The position numbers and the translations under genes are program-made. Below, piece after piece: positions 52,324 through 61,299 of a stretch of 64,000 nucleotides of DNA. Below the pieces are notes generated by a model. The model was given only the letters and a program-made list of their open reading frames with translations. It searched no databases and had not been told where the DNA came from. This DNA comes from Bryobacterales bacterium. Lineage in GTDB: Bacteria; Acidobacteriota; Terriglobia; Bryobacterales; Bryobacteraceae. The DNA is taken from NCBI GenBank assembly GCA_016713735.1, contig JADJOP010000037.1, positions 124,001 to 188,000 on the forward strand. The letters are read 5' to 3'. The stretch's first letter is position 1, and every line of letters begins with the position of its first letter.

Positions 52324-53537
52324 TGTCGCAGGGCCGCCTCCTGCACTTCGCGGCGCGCTCCGGCAAACGCCGCCGCGGCCGCCAGCGTGAACAGCCCGCC
52401 CAGGCACACCGTCCACCGCACCCCGATGTGTTCGGCCACCGCGCCCGCCGTGAAGTTGCCCAACGGCAACATGCCCACCACCGTCATCGTGTAGAGCGCC
52501 ATCACGCGCCCGCGGTAGCGGTCGTCGATCATTGTCTGAATGAGCGAGTTAGTCGCCGCCAGTTGCCGCATCGTGCAAAAACCGCCGATGAGCGCCCCTA
52601 ACAGCAGCACCTCATACACCGGCGCCCAGGCGAAGATGAGCAGCCCTACGCCCACACCCAGGGCGCTCAGGTTGACGATGCGCGGCATGATCTCCACCGA
52701 GGTTTCGTTCGCCAGCGCCAGCGTCCCCACCACCGCGCCGATGCCGAAGATGCCGAGAATGAAGCCTAGCCCTTGCGAGCCGCGATGAAAAATGGCATCG
52801 GCAAACACCGGCCCCAGCACCAGCGCCGGCGCCGAGCTGAAGTTCATCACCGCCGTCAGCCCCAGCAGCGCCCGTAGCGGCTTGCTGTGGTGCACGTAAA
52901 CGAACCCACTGCGCAGATGCTCCAGCGGCGACTGCTGCTCACGCCCATCCGCCGGCTCATGTACGCGCATGGCCACGAAACAGGCCAGGACGGCCAGAAA
53001 CGAGATGGCGTTGAGCAGGAAGCAGGCCGCTTCGCCAAACAGCGCCACCGAAAAGCCGCCCAGCGACGGCCCCACCACGCGTGCCGCGTTGAACGTCATC
53101 GAGTTCAACGCGATCGCGTTCGGCAAATCCTCTCGCCCCACCATGTGCACATACAGCGACTGCCGCGCCGGGATCTCAAAAGCGTTGCACGCCCCCATCA
53201 GCATCGCTAGCAGCGTGATCATCCACACTTCGATCAGCCCTGTGTAGGTGAGCGCCGCCATCGCCAGCGCCTGGCCCATCAGCAGCCCCTGCATCAGGAT
53301 CACCGTGCGGCGCCGCGGAAAGCGGTCCGCCACCAGCCCTCCCAGCGGGCCCAACAACAGCACCGGGATGTGCGTGGCAAAGCCCACCGTCCCCATGAGC
53401 AGTGTCGATTTCGTCAGCCGGTAGACCAGCCAACTCAGCGCCAGCGACTGCATCCACGTCCCCGTCAGCGAGATGATCTGCCCGGCCACGTACAGCCGGA
53501 AGTCGCGATGGCGCAGCGCGCGGAAGAGCTTCGGCAT
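52320..53537 (-). CDS. MFS exporter, EntS-like
   Basis: A 405-aa twelve-helix transporter of the EntS/MFS_3 type: FRLYVAGQIISLTGTWMQSLALSWLVY in two parts, LVADRFPRRR (the MFS loop 2-3 motif) and DDRYRGRVMALYTM near helix 10-11. Such proteins export siderophores, drugs or peptides. The ATG at 53535-53537 is preferred to the GTG at 53549, which is too close to the GGGGAG site. Its stop overlaps the protease-like gene start. Confidence 0.88.
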   Translation of the reverse strand: MPKLFRALRHRDFRLYVAGQIISLTGTWMQSLALSWLVYRLTKSTLLMGTVGFATHIPVLLLGPLGGLVADRFPRRRTVILMQGLLMGQALAMAALTYTGLIEVWMITLLAMLMGACNAFEIPARQSLYVHMVGREDLPNAIALNSMTFNAARVVGPSLGGFSVALFGEAACFLLNAISFLAVLACFVAMRVHEPADGREQQSPLEHLRSGFVYVHHSKPLRALLGLTAVMNFSSAPALVLGPVFADAIFHRGSQGLGFILGIFGIGAVVGTLALANETSVEIMPRIVNLSALGVGVGLLIFAWAPVYEVLLLGALIGGFCTMRQLAATNSLIQTMIDDRYRGRVMALYTMTVVGMLPLGNFTAGAVAEHIGVRWTVCLGGLFTLAAAAAFAGARREVQEAALRQ

Positions 53538-53585
53538 TAGCGCCCGCACTCCCCGTGAATTCGCCCGCGACGCCTCATCCAGACT

Positions 53586-53996
53586 TCAGGATAGCGGGCG
53601 CGCAGCGCCGCCAGCCTGCACACGCTTGTTCTTCTGGTCGTATACCGCGCGCGCCCGCTCCACCGCGTCATGATGCTTCTCCGCCCACAGCCACACGCCG
53701 CAGAAGGCCGCCCCCAGCGATCGCCCCAGCTTCGTGAGCTTATAGTCCACCCGCGGCGGAATCACCGCATGCACCGTGCGGATCACCAGCCCGTCGCGCT
53801 CCATCTGGCGAATGGTCTTGGTGAGCATCTTTTGGCTGATGCCGCCCGCCAGTTCGCCCAGCCGCGTGAACCGCAGTTCGCCGTGCTCTTCCAGGATCTC
53901 CAGCAGCAGCATCGTCCACTTGTCGGCCACCCGGCCGATGATCTCGGTCACCAGGGCGTCGATCTTCGCATCGGTCGCGCACGCTTTACTCTCCAT
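53586..53996 (-). CDS. HxlR-family transcription regulator
   Basis: A 136-aa MarR-like winged helix of the HxlR group: GRVADKWTMLLLEIL near residue 21, FTRLGELAGGISQKMLTKTIRQMERDGLV in part as the recognition helix, and the wing RTVHAVIPPRVDYKLT. It often senses electrophiles or phenolics. It is divergent from the SDR gene at 54062 with 65 bases between; this is the usual place for its own operator. Confidence 0.92.
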   Translation of the reverse strand: MESKACATDAKIDALVTEIIGRVADKWTMLLLEILEEHGELRFTRLGELAGGISQKMLTKTIRQMERDGLVIRTVHAVIPPRVDYKLTKLGRSLGAAFCGVWLWAEKHHDAVERARAVYDQKNKRVQAGGAARPLS

Positions 53997-54061
53997 TGGG
54001 TAAGTATAGATCCTTCGGGTGCCTACTTCCCAAAAGAGAGCGCGGCGGGTACGATCGAGTC

Positions 54062-54852
54062 ATGGACATGCATGGCAATACGATTCTCATTACCGGCGGC
54101 GGCTCCGGCATCGGCCGGGGACTAGCCGAGGCGTTCCACAAACTGGGCAACCAGGTCGTCATCGGCGGGCGGCGGCGCGACGTGCTCGAACAGACGGCGG
54201 CGGCCCACCCCGGCATGGGCTGGGTGGTCCTCGACACCACAAAGCCGGAGAGCATCACCGCCGCGGCGGCTGATGTTGCCTCACGCTACCCAGCCCTGAA
54301 CGTGGTCATCAACAACGCCGGCGTGCAGCGCGTGCACGACTATGCGCAACCGCAAACCCTGCGCTCGGCCGCCGTGCGCGAGGAGGTCGAGACGAACATC
54401 TATGGCGTGCTCGACATGGCCGCCGCGTTCCTGCCTCACCTGCTCCAGCAGCCGTCGGCCACGCTCATCAATGTCTCCTCCGGACTGGCCTTTTTGCCCA
54501 TCGCCCTCTACCCGGTCTATTGCGCCACCAAGGCTTTCGTCCACTCCTACACGATGTCGCTGAGGCATCAGTTGCGCGGCACAAGCGTGCGCGTCATCGA
54601 GCTTGCCCCGCCGTGGGTGAAGACCGAACTCGACGCCGCCCACGCCGCGCCCTCCACGCACGACGGCATGAGCCCGATGCCGCTCGACCAGTTCATCGCA
54701 GCCGCCATGGCCGACCTCGCCCGCGGCGGCGACGAGTTGCCGGTGGCCGGCGCGAAGTTCCTCCATGGCGCGGGCGTGAGCCCCAACGCCGCGGAGATGT
54801 TTGCGCGCATCAATCACTCGCGTCGCGTGGCACCGATCCCGCGGTGCGATGA
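54062..54852 (+). CDS. Short-chain dehydrogenase (DltE-like; likely frameshift near its end)
   Basis: A classical SDR of about 263 aa: TGGGSGIG, NNAGV, the YCATK catalytic pair and IELAPPWVKTEL. The frame has no stop after ARINHSRR and runs on to 55372 through the next gene in the wrong frame. One missing base near 54813 would give RINSLASRGTDPAVR and a TGA at 54850-54852, overlapping the next ATG as ATGA. That fits both the usual length and a coupled operon. HxlR probably regulates it. Confidence 0.82.
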
Positions 54853-55745
54853 TAGTCGCCATGCGGCGGGCCGTGCTGGGAATGCTGGCGGTGGCGGGCG
54901 CTGTGTGCGCCGCCGACCTCGCGGAAACCGCGCGCACCTACCAGCGCATGTGCGCGCAATGCCACGGCGCGGATGGCGACGGCCTGTTCTACGAGAACAT
55001 CGTGCCGCTGGCGGGCATTGCCAGACGCTATCCGGCGGAGACGATCGGCCGCCTCTCCGGCGCCTTCTCCGGACGCACGCTGCAGGGCGAGGAACTCACG
55101 CGCATGGTCGCCTACATGGCCACGCTGCGCGGCGAGAAGGGCTTTGCCGAACCGGGGTGGATCGCCTCGCCCTACTTCGTGGAAAAGAAGGCCCCGCGCC
55201 TGGGCGAGGTGAAGATTCTCGACGTGCGGCCGCCCGCGGCCTTCGACACCGCGCATGTGCCCAATGCCTTCAACGTCGAGCAGGGCGCCTGCATCGAGCC
55301 GCCCGAGCGCACACAGGCCTGGTTGCGCGCCCAGCGCATCGGCAGCGGCGCCTTGGTGATCGCCGTGGATGAGCACGGCGGCCCGGATGCCGCCTGCCTG
55401 TGGTGGCGGCTGCGGCGGGCTGGCCACCAGTGGGTAGCGGTGATGGATGGCGGCATGCGGCGGTACCGCAACGAGCGCCTCCCGCTCGAAGGCCGCGGCG
55501 CGCCGGTCCCGCTGGCTGAGCCAATGCTGCTTGCGCGCGCATTCCTCAACGAGCGCGGCTTCTTGCCGCACACCGAACTGGCCCACGCCGCGAGGGAACA
55601 GGGCTTTGCGCCGGGAACCAGCCGCCGATGGGCGGGCTCAGAGCCCGATCTAGCCCACCTCATCCTCACGCTCAGCCTGCTCGGCCGAGAAATCCACTAC
55701 GACGAGGCCGAGGGGCGCGTGGTCCTCGGCCCCGCGTTGCGCTAA
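54849..55745 (+). CDS. Cytochrome c - rhodanese-like fusion protein
   Basis: A 298-aa protein; ATG 54861 is the alternative start before the signal peptide (VLGMLAVAGAVCAAD). The haem site CAQCH is near residue 40 and the sixth-ligand region LTRMVAYMATLRG follows. After residue 115 a rhodanese-like domain begins (ILDVRPPAAFDTAHVPNAFN) but the active-site loop reads VDEHGGPDAAC with no catalytic cysteine, so sulfur transfer is unlikely. A periplasmic electron-transfer role is likely. The last 90 residues are a helical domain not assigned. Confidence 0.78.
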   Translation: MIVAMRRAVLGMLAVAGAVCAADLAETARTYQRMCAQCHGADGDGLFYENIVPLAGIARRYPAETIGRLSGAFSGRTLQGEELTRMVAYMATLRGEKGFAEPGWIASPYFVEKKAPRLGEVKILDVRPPAAFDTAHVPNAFNVEQGACIEPPERTQAWLRAQRIGSGALVIAVDEHGGPDAACLWWRLRRAGHQWVAVMDGGMRRYRNERLPLEGRGAPVPLAEPMLLARAFLNERGFLPHTELAHAAREQGFAPGTSRRWAGSEPDLAHLILTLSLLGREIHYDEAEGRVVLGPALR

Positions 55746-55787
55746 ACTAAAAGATTCAGCCCTTCCCTGAAGTAGGAGAATCCTGTC

Positions 55788-55928
55788 TTGGCCGAGAAAC
55801 AAAACGAAAAGCTCTACAGCGCCGAATACATCGGCAGCGGAACGTTCATCATCAGCAAGCCGAAGCGCAAGCGCAAGAAGCTGCAGCAGTCGCGCGTGAA
55901 GAGCCCGCAGCGCGGCGCCCGCAAGTAG
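55788..55928 (+). CDS. Short basic protein (46 aa), TTG start
   Basis: A 46-residue frame with a strong TAGGAG site six to eleven bases before a TTG. It reads MAEKQNEKLYSAEYIG, then a hydrophobic SGTFIIS and a tail with KPKRKRKKLQQSR and PQRGARK. The high density of Lys and Arg suggests nucleic-acid or ribosome binding. It is below the usual length cutoff. I do not recognise a family. The good ribosome site, isolated position and non-repetitive composition are the reasons to call it. Confidence 0.65.
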   Translation: MAEKQNEKLYSAEYIGSGTFIISKPKRKRKKLQQSRVKSPQRGARK

Positions 55929-55962
55929 GGAGCCGAAGGCTCCTCAATTCGTTCCTAAACCC

Positions 55963-57282
55963 ATGCTCATCTCTGAGGTCCGCCTCCACCCCGTCGCGGT
56001 GGCTGACGCGCCGTTGCGCAGTTCCTACGGCCGCCACGCTCCCTATGCGCTGCGCACCATCGTCGAGTTGAAAACCACCGACGGCATCACGGGCATCAGT
56101 GAAACGTACGGCGGCGAACGCCCGCTGGCGGCGCTCGAATCGGTGAAGGAACTCATCCTCGGCCGCAGCCCTTGGGACCTCACCGGCTTCTGGCTCAAGC
56201 TCGGCGAACGCGCCGCGCAAGAAGCCGCCGGCAAGGGCGACGACCGCAGTCAAACCTACATGGTGCCGGGCGAGAATCCGCTCGACCAGCATGCCCGCAC
56301 GTTTGCCGCCATCGAAGTCGCCTGCCTCGACATCATCGGCAAAGCCGTCGGCCTGCCGTTGTGCGACCTCACAGGCGGCCGCGCCCGTTCGGCCCCCGCC
56401 TTCAGCGCCTACCTGTTCTACAAACACGGCGGCGGCGGCGGCATAGGCGGCGATGCGCGCGAGGATGAGTATGGCGAGTGCCTCGACGCACCCTCAATGG
56501 TGCGCCAGTGCAAGCAGATGATCGCCAAGTATGGCTTCGACGAGATCAAGCTCAAGGGCGGCGTCCTCGATCCCGATCAGGAGATCGAAACCATCCGCCA
56601 GTTGCGCGCCGAGTTCGGCCCGAAGTACCCGCTGCGCATCGATCCCAACTGCGCCTGGAGCGTCGATACCTCGGTGATGGTCGGCGAGTCTCTGGTCGAG
56701 GAACTCTCCGCCGGCGGCTATCTGGAAGACCCCACGGCGTCCATCGAAGGCATGGGCGAGGTGCGCCGCCGCCTGCTCGCCAAGGGCATCGACACGCCGC
56801 TCGCCTCCAACGTCGCCACCACCTGCTTTGAACACCTCCACCCGGCCAAGAATCACGACGCCGTTCAGGTCGTTCTGAGCGATCCTCATTACTGGGGCGG
56901 CATCCGCAACCAGCAGCATCTGTCGAAGTTTTGCGAAGCCCTCGGCATGGGCCTCTCCATGCATTCGAACAATCACCTCGGCGTGAGCATGATGATCATG
57001 GCCCACGCCGCCGCCTGCTGCCCGCATCTCACCTACGCCTGCGACACGCACTACCCGTGGCAGACCGAGCAGGATGAGGTCGTGCTCGGTGGCCGCGTGC
57101 CCATCGTGAATGGCCGCGTCGAGATCCCCAACAAGCCCGGACTCGGCGTCGAACTCGACTACGATCAACTCGGCCGGCTCACCGAGCTCTACCGCAAGAT
57201 CCCCTTGCGCAAGCGCGACGACGAAGCCGAAATGCGGCAGCACGTCGATCCCAACTGGAAGCGCATCCTGCCGCGCTGGTAA
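55963..57282 (+). CDS. gudD: Glucarate dehydratase (enolase superfamily)
   Basis: A 439-aa enolase-superfamily enzyme of glucarate dehydratase type. The N-terminal capping domain holds SYGRHAPYALRT and ISETYGGERPL. In the barrel KLKGG has the K-x-K base, DPNCAWS and LEDPTAS give metal ligands Asp and Glu, SNVATTC the third position and SMHSNNHLG the other base His. It turns D-glucarate (and idarate) to 5-keto-4-deoxyglucarate. The ATG is at 55963. An ACS-family MFS gene at 22310 might import such acids. Confidence 0.9.
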   Translation: MLISEVRLHPVAVADAPLRSSYGRHAPYALRTIVELKTTDGITGISETYGGERPLAALESVKELILGRSPWDLTGFWLKLGERAAQEAAGKGDDRSQTYMVPGENPLDQHARTFAAIEVACLDIIGKAVGLPLCDLTGGRARSAPAFSAYLFYKHGGGGGIGGDAREDEYGECLDAPSMVRQCKQMIAKYGFDEIKLKGGVLDPDQEIETIRQLRAEFGPKYPLRIDPNCAWSVDTSVMVGESLVEELSAGGYLEDPTASIEGMGEVRRRLLAKGIDTPLASNVATTCFEHLHPAKNHDAVQVVLSDPHYWGGIRNQQHLSKFCEALGMGLSMHSNNHLGVSMMIMAHAAACCPHLTYACDTHYPWQTEQDEVVLGGRVPIVNGRVEIPNKPGLGVELDYDQLGRLTELYRKIPLRKRDDEAEMRQHVDPNWKRILPRW

Positions 57283-57399
57283 GTGCAGCCCCGTCCGCGG
57301 CAAGACCCCGCAGAAAGCGCTTGCAGCCCGTCCGCGCGCGTACTACAATTCCCCAACCGTCGAGCCCCGCGTGAGGCTCGCCGGCCGAAAGGGAAATCC

Positions 57400-58635
57400 G
57401 TGAAACTGATTGCCTCGTTGCTCATCGCCGCCGCCTTGTCCTGGGGGCAGGGCGCCGCCGCGTGCAAGCCCTCCTCGCTCAACATCCCGGGCGCGGAGTA
57501 TCCCTGCGTTCACCCCGACAACCGCGCCACGTTCCGCGTGGTGGCGCCCGACGCGCACAAGGTGCAGGTCCGCGTCGCCGGGCAGGGCTTCGACATGGTG
57601 AAAGGCGAAGAAGGCGCTTGGACGGCAACCACCACGCCGCTCGTGGTCGGCTTCCACTACTACATCCTGGTTGTGGACGGCGCGCGCGTGGCCGATCCGT
57701 CGAGCCGGACGTTTTTCGGCGGAGGCTGGGACAACAGCGGCATCGAGATTCCTGAACCGGCCGAGGTCGACTACTACCTGCCCAAGGATGTGCCGCGCGG
57801 CCAGGTGAGCCAGCGCTGGTACCTTTCCAAGGTCACCGCCAAGTGGCGCCGCAGCTACGTCTACACACCGCCCGGCTACGAAAGCGGCAAGTCGCGCTAC
57901 CCGGTGCTCTATCTCATGCACGGCTGGGGCGAAGACGAGACGGGCTGGCACATCCAGGGGCACATGGACGTCATCCTCGACAATCTCATCGCGGCGAAGA
58001 AGGCAAAGCCGATGATCGTCGTGATGGACAACCTCAACGCCGTGAAGCCGGGTGAAGACGGCCGCATCTTCACCTCGGTCGGCCGCACCCCTCCGCCGCG
58101 CCCCGCACCCGCCGCGGGCCCCGCGCCGGCCACAGGTGCCGCAGCGGCCACACGCCCCGCCCCTCCGCCCCGCGCCGGCGGGCTGGCCAGCTTCACTGGA
58201 GCTGCCTTCACTGAGATGATGCTCACCGATCTGATCCCCATGATCGAGCGCACCTACCGTGTGCTGCCCGGCCGCGAGAATCGCGCCATGGCCGGCTTGT
58301 CCATGGGCGGCATGCAGACCTTCCTCACCACCCTCTCCAACCTCGACAAGTTCGCCTACATCGGCGGCTTCAGCGGCAGCACAGGCGGGCGCGGCGGATT
58401 CGACGCCAAGACTTCCAACAACGGCGTGTTCGCCGACGCCGCCGCCTTCAACAAGAAGGTGAAGCTCCTCTTCCTCGGCATCGGCTCGATGGAAGGCGCC
58501 GGGACCAAGACCTTCAGCGGCCAGTTAACCGCCGCCGGCATCCACAACGTCTACTTCGAATCGCCCGGCACGGCGCACGAGTGGCTTACGTGGCGCCGCT
58601 GTCTCCACGATTTCGCGCCCCGGCTGTTCCGCTAA
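57400..58635 (+). CDS. Secreted CE1/feruloyl-esterase-like hydrolase with N-terminal E-set domain
   Basis: A 411-aa protein from GTG 57400 with AAAGGGAAA before it and a signal peptide (KLIASLLIAAALSWG). Residues 30-115 are an Ig-like E-set (CBM48-type) domain: ATFRVVAPDAHKVQV. Residues 140-411 are an alpha/beta-hydrolase of the esterase D/CE1 group: YVYTPPGYES, LYLMHGWGEDETGW, nucleophile Ser301 in AGLSMGGMQ and His393 in GTAHEW. A Pro/Ala-rich insert (residues 228-262) is unusual. It probably cleaves acetyl or feruloyl groups from xylan. Confidence 0.9.
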   Translation: MKLIASLLIAAALSWGQGAAACKPSSLNIPGAEYPCVHPDNRATFRVVAPDAHKVQVRVAGQGFDMVKGEEGAWTATTTPLVVGFHYYILVVDGARVADPSSRTFFGGGWDNSGIEIPEPAEVDYYLPKDVPRGQVSQRWYLSKVTAKWRRSYVYTPPGYESGKSRYPVLYLMHGWGEDETGWHIQGHMDVILDNLIAAKKAKPMIVVMDNLNAVKPGEDGRIFTSVGRTPPPRPAPAAGPAPATGAAAATRPAPPPRAGGLASFTGAAFTEMMLTDLIPMIERTYRVLPGRENRAMAGLSMGGMQTFLTTLSNLDKFAYIGGFSGSTGGRGGFDAKTSNNGVFADAAAFNKKVKLLFLGIGSMEGAGTKTFSGQLTAAGIHNVYFESPGTAHEWLTWRRCLHDFAPRLFR

Positions 58636-58647
58636 AGCCGGCCGCGC

Positions 58648-60963
58648 TCAATCCACCGTCATGGTCACGCCCGACTGGCTGAAGCCCGTGCCCACGCGCA
58701 CCGTCACCGGCAGCACCGCGCCCGGAATCACATCCATCGGGACATAGGCGTTCACCTGGAACATGCCAGCGATCATGCCCGGCGCCGGTCCGGCGTAGAG
58801 CACATCGGCCTGCACGCCTCCGATGAACACCGAGACTGAAGCGCGGAAGCGCCCCGTGGCGTCCACCACCGAGCCGCTCAGCAAGTCGCGCTCAAACAGC
58901 CCGCCGCCAGCCCCGTAGAGCTGGATCACCGTGCCCCGCGGCGCGCCTGAACCAGGCCCGTTCACCGCACCGTTCTGGTTCAGAAAGGCGCCGCGCCCCC
59001 GTCCCGAACCATCCGCCGTGAAGAGGATCGGCGCGTTCTCGGCAAGCGCCAACGTGGTCACGTCGGATTGCACATTCTGGTTGGCCACCTGCACCTCCAG
59101 CCGCGTCAGTCCGGCGATCTCAAACGGCACCATGGCCTGGATGCGCGTGGCGCTCACGGAAAGCAGCGGCGCGGCCACGCCATTCATGAACACCCGCACG
59201 TTACCCAGCGTGGTTGGCAGTTGGCGCACGCCATTGATCGGCGCCACCTCCGGCAGGGGCGGGCCAAGGTCGGCCCCGGTCAGGATCATGTATGAGCCGG
59301 GGGCGAACTCGCGCAGGTTGCCGGCTCCGTTGGAAAACTCAGTGACAACGGGCTTGGCGCCGCCGACGGTGAGGGTGACCGGAATTTGGATGGTCTGTCC
59401 AGAGGCGGGCGAAGTGATGGAAATCGTGCCATTGTAGACGCCTGAGGCGAGGCCACCGGCGACTACGCCGACGCTGAAGTTGGCCGGCGTGGTGGCGCTG
59501 CCGGGCGTCACGGTGAGCCAGGGCGCTGAAGAGGCAGCGGCTACCGTGGTGGTGAAGTTGGAGGTGACGGAGATGGCCTCCCCGGCCGGGTTGGGCGTGG
59601 CGGGCGTGGCGTTGAACTGCAGCGACTGCGGCGATGCCGTGAGGCTCACCGAACCGGTGACATTCAACGTCACACCCAACAACTGGCCGCCGCTGTTGGA
59701 GCCCGGCGAGGAAAAGATGATGCTCCCGCGATACGTGCCTGGGCCGAGGCTCGACGGATCCACCGTCACCGTCATCGTCTGCGGCGTGTTGCCCGACGCC
59801 GGCGTGATGCTGAGCCATGTCCCGCCCAGCGCCACGCTGGCCATGTAGCCGGTGGAGGGACTACTGGAAATTGTGGCCGTCTTCGTCTGCGGAGCGCCGC
59901 CGGCGCTGGCGTCAAACACCATCGTCGAGGGGCTCACCGACAACGCGGGCGAACCGGTGATGATGAGCGTGATGGGAACTGTCACCGAACCGAAGATGCC
60001 CGGTGAACTGACGACAATCGCTCCGGCATAGGTGCCCGCGTTGAGACCGGTGGGGTCCACCGACACCTCAATGTTGCCTGGCGTGATGCCGGTGTTGGTA
60101 TTGTTGTCGATCTTCAGCCAGCCGGTGGCCGATTGCGGTTCAGCCACGTAGATGACGATGGAGGCGTAGCTCACCTGGAGCGTCTGCGTGGGCGGCGCCG
60201 CGGCACCGTAGTTGTAGTTGAACGTGATCGGACCTGATGTCGTCCACAGGCTGGAACTGGCCGACTCGATGACAAGCGTGACGTTGACGAGCTGGTAACT
60301 CACCGGGTTGGTGCCGAAAGTAACCGTAGTGAGGCCGTTGTAGGTGCCCGCCGCAAGGCCGAAGGGGTTCACGGAAACCGTTACCAGGGCGGGAATGGTG
60401 CCCGGGTTGACGCTGGCGAACATCCAAGGCTGATTGACGCCCACCGAAAAGGTAGGGGCGTTGCTGTTCACATAGAACTGCTGGCTTTCCGGCAGGCCGG
60501 TCCCGATGGAGTAATTGAAGGCAAGCTGAGTGGGGTTGGTGTTGGTGGGCGGCGCCGAGGTGACCGTCAATTTCACGTTGATGGTTTTGCTCAGTACTCC
60601 AGCGACAGGCGAACTCACCGTGAGTTGGGCGGTGTAAACGCCGACAGCGAGACCCGCGGTGACCACATTCACGTTGAGGAACGCTGGCGTGGAGGCAGTG
60701 TTCTGGTTGTACGTGAGCCAGGAAGCGGCGCCGGTCACCTGGACCGGCACGTTCGTCGGCGTGCTCGTAATCGAGATGGTCTGCTGTGGAGGCGCCTGGG
60801 TGCTGGCGTCCTGTAGGAACTCGATCGAACTCGACGAAAGGATGAGAACCGGCTGCGCGAAGGCGGGTGCGGTGGAACACAGCGCCAGCAGCGAGCATAC
60901 GATCACGGCAAACGCGAGGCGGTGCACTCGCCACCTCCGGGCAGTGTGGCTTAGCCACGTCAT
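58648..60963 (-). CDS. Secreted BACON/Ig-repeat protein with TIGR03437 C-terminal domain
   Basis: A 771-aa secreted protein with a signal peptide (RLAFAVIVCSLLALCSTAPAFAQ). Five to six repeats of about 90 residues follow, each with a PPQQTISITSTP-like strand, ASWLTYNQN, and AGVYTAQLTVSSP, the BACON/Big-type pattern. The last 220 residues begin KPVVTEFSNGAGNLREFAPGSYMILTG in part and contain VFMNGVAAPLLSVSATRIQAMVPFE in part, the TIGR03437 domain. That domain is typical of Solibacter-like acidobacteria, where many surface proteins end this way. It is divergent from the TonB receptor gene. Confidence 0.88.
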   Translation of the reverse strand: MTWLSHTARRWRVHRLAFAVIVCSLLALCSTAPAFAQPVLILSSSSIEFLQDASTQAPPQQTISITSTPTNVPVQVTGAASWLTYNQNTASTPAFLNVNVVTAGLAVGVYTAQLTVSSPVAGVLSKTINVKLTVTSAPPTNTNPTQLAFNYSIGTGLPESQQFYVNSNAPTFSVGVNQPWMFASVNPGTIPALVTVSVNPFGLAAGTYNGLTTVTFGTNPVSYQLVNVTLVIESASSSLWTTSGPITFNYNYGAAAPPTQTLQVSYASIVIYVAEPQSATGWLKIDNNTNTGITPGNIEVSVDPTGLNAGTYAGAIVVSSPGIFGSVTVPITLIITGSPALSVSPSTMVFDASAGGAPQTKTATISSSPSTGYMASVALGGTWLSITPASGNTPQTMTVTVDPSSLGPGTYRGSIIFSSPGSNSGGQLLGVTLNVTGSVSLTASPQSLQFNATPATPNPAGEAISVTSNFTTTVAAASSAPWLTVTPGSATTPANFSVGVVAGGLASGVYNGTISITSPASGQTIQIPVTLTVGGAKPVVTEFSNGAGNLREFAPGSYMILTGADLGPPLPEVAPINGVRQLPTTLGNVRVFMNGVAAPLLSVSATRIQAMVPFEIAGLTRLEVQVANQNVQSDVTTLALAENAPILFTADGSGRGRGAFLNQNGAVNGPGSGAPRGTVIQLYGAGGGLFERDLLSGSVVDATGRFRASVSVFIGGVQADVLYAGPAPGMIAGMFQVNAYVPMDVIPGAVLPVTVRVGTGFSQSGVTMTVD

Positions 60964-61299
60964 AGCGGATACCCTCTTTCTCTGAATCTTCCCTGGCTAC
61001 TTGTTTATCACGACGCAACAGAAAAGAAAAGGGTTACGGGGGTTTCAGAGCTGAGCCGGGGCGATTCACCCGAGGCCGGCGGCGGCGTGAGGGCGGCAAC
61101 GGCTGGCGGGACGGCAAGGCAACGGTGGCATGGGGAGCGGGCATAGTCAGCAGATATTCACCGCATTGGGCCTCACTACGGCTCCTCGTCTGATGCGAAA
61201 TAGCGCTATTATTGATGAATCATGTGCTTCCGGGTGTGGGGTCCGCGACAACTCTCCTTCCCCATTTCCGGGGCTGTGAATCTCAATTCCGAGGTGACT
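60964..61299. other. Divergent intergenic region with a 12-bp palindrome
   Basis: About 335 bases between the BACON/TIGR03437 gene (minus) and the TonB receptor gene (plus). AATAGCGCTATT at 61199-61210 is a perfect palindrome, a candidate regulator site for the receptor gene. No gene is seen here. Confidence 0.45.

Noticed and set aside
54062..55372. SDR read-through giving a longer SDR fusion
   Set aside because: After about residue 250 the sequence is an out-of-frame translation of the cytochrome c gene; a missing base with an ATGA overlap explains it better.
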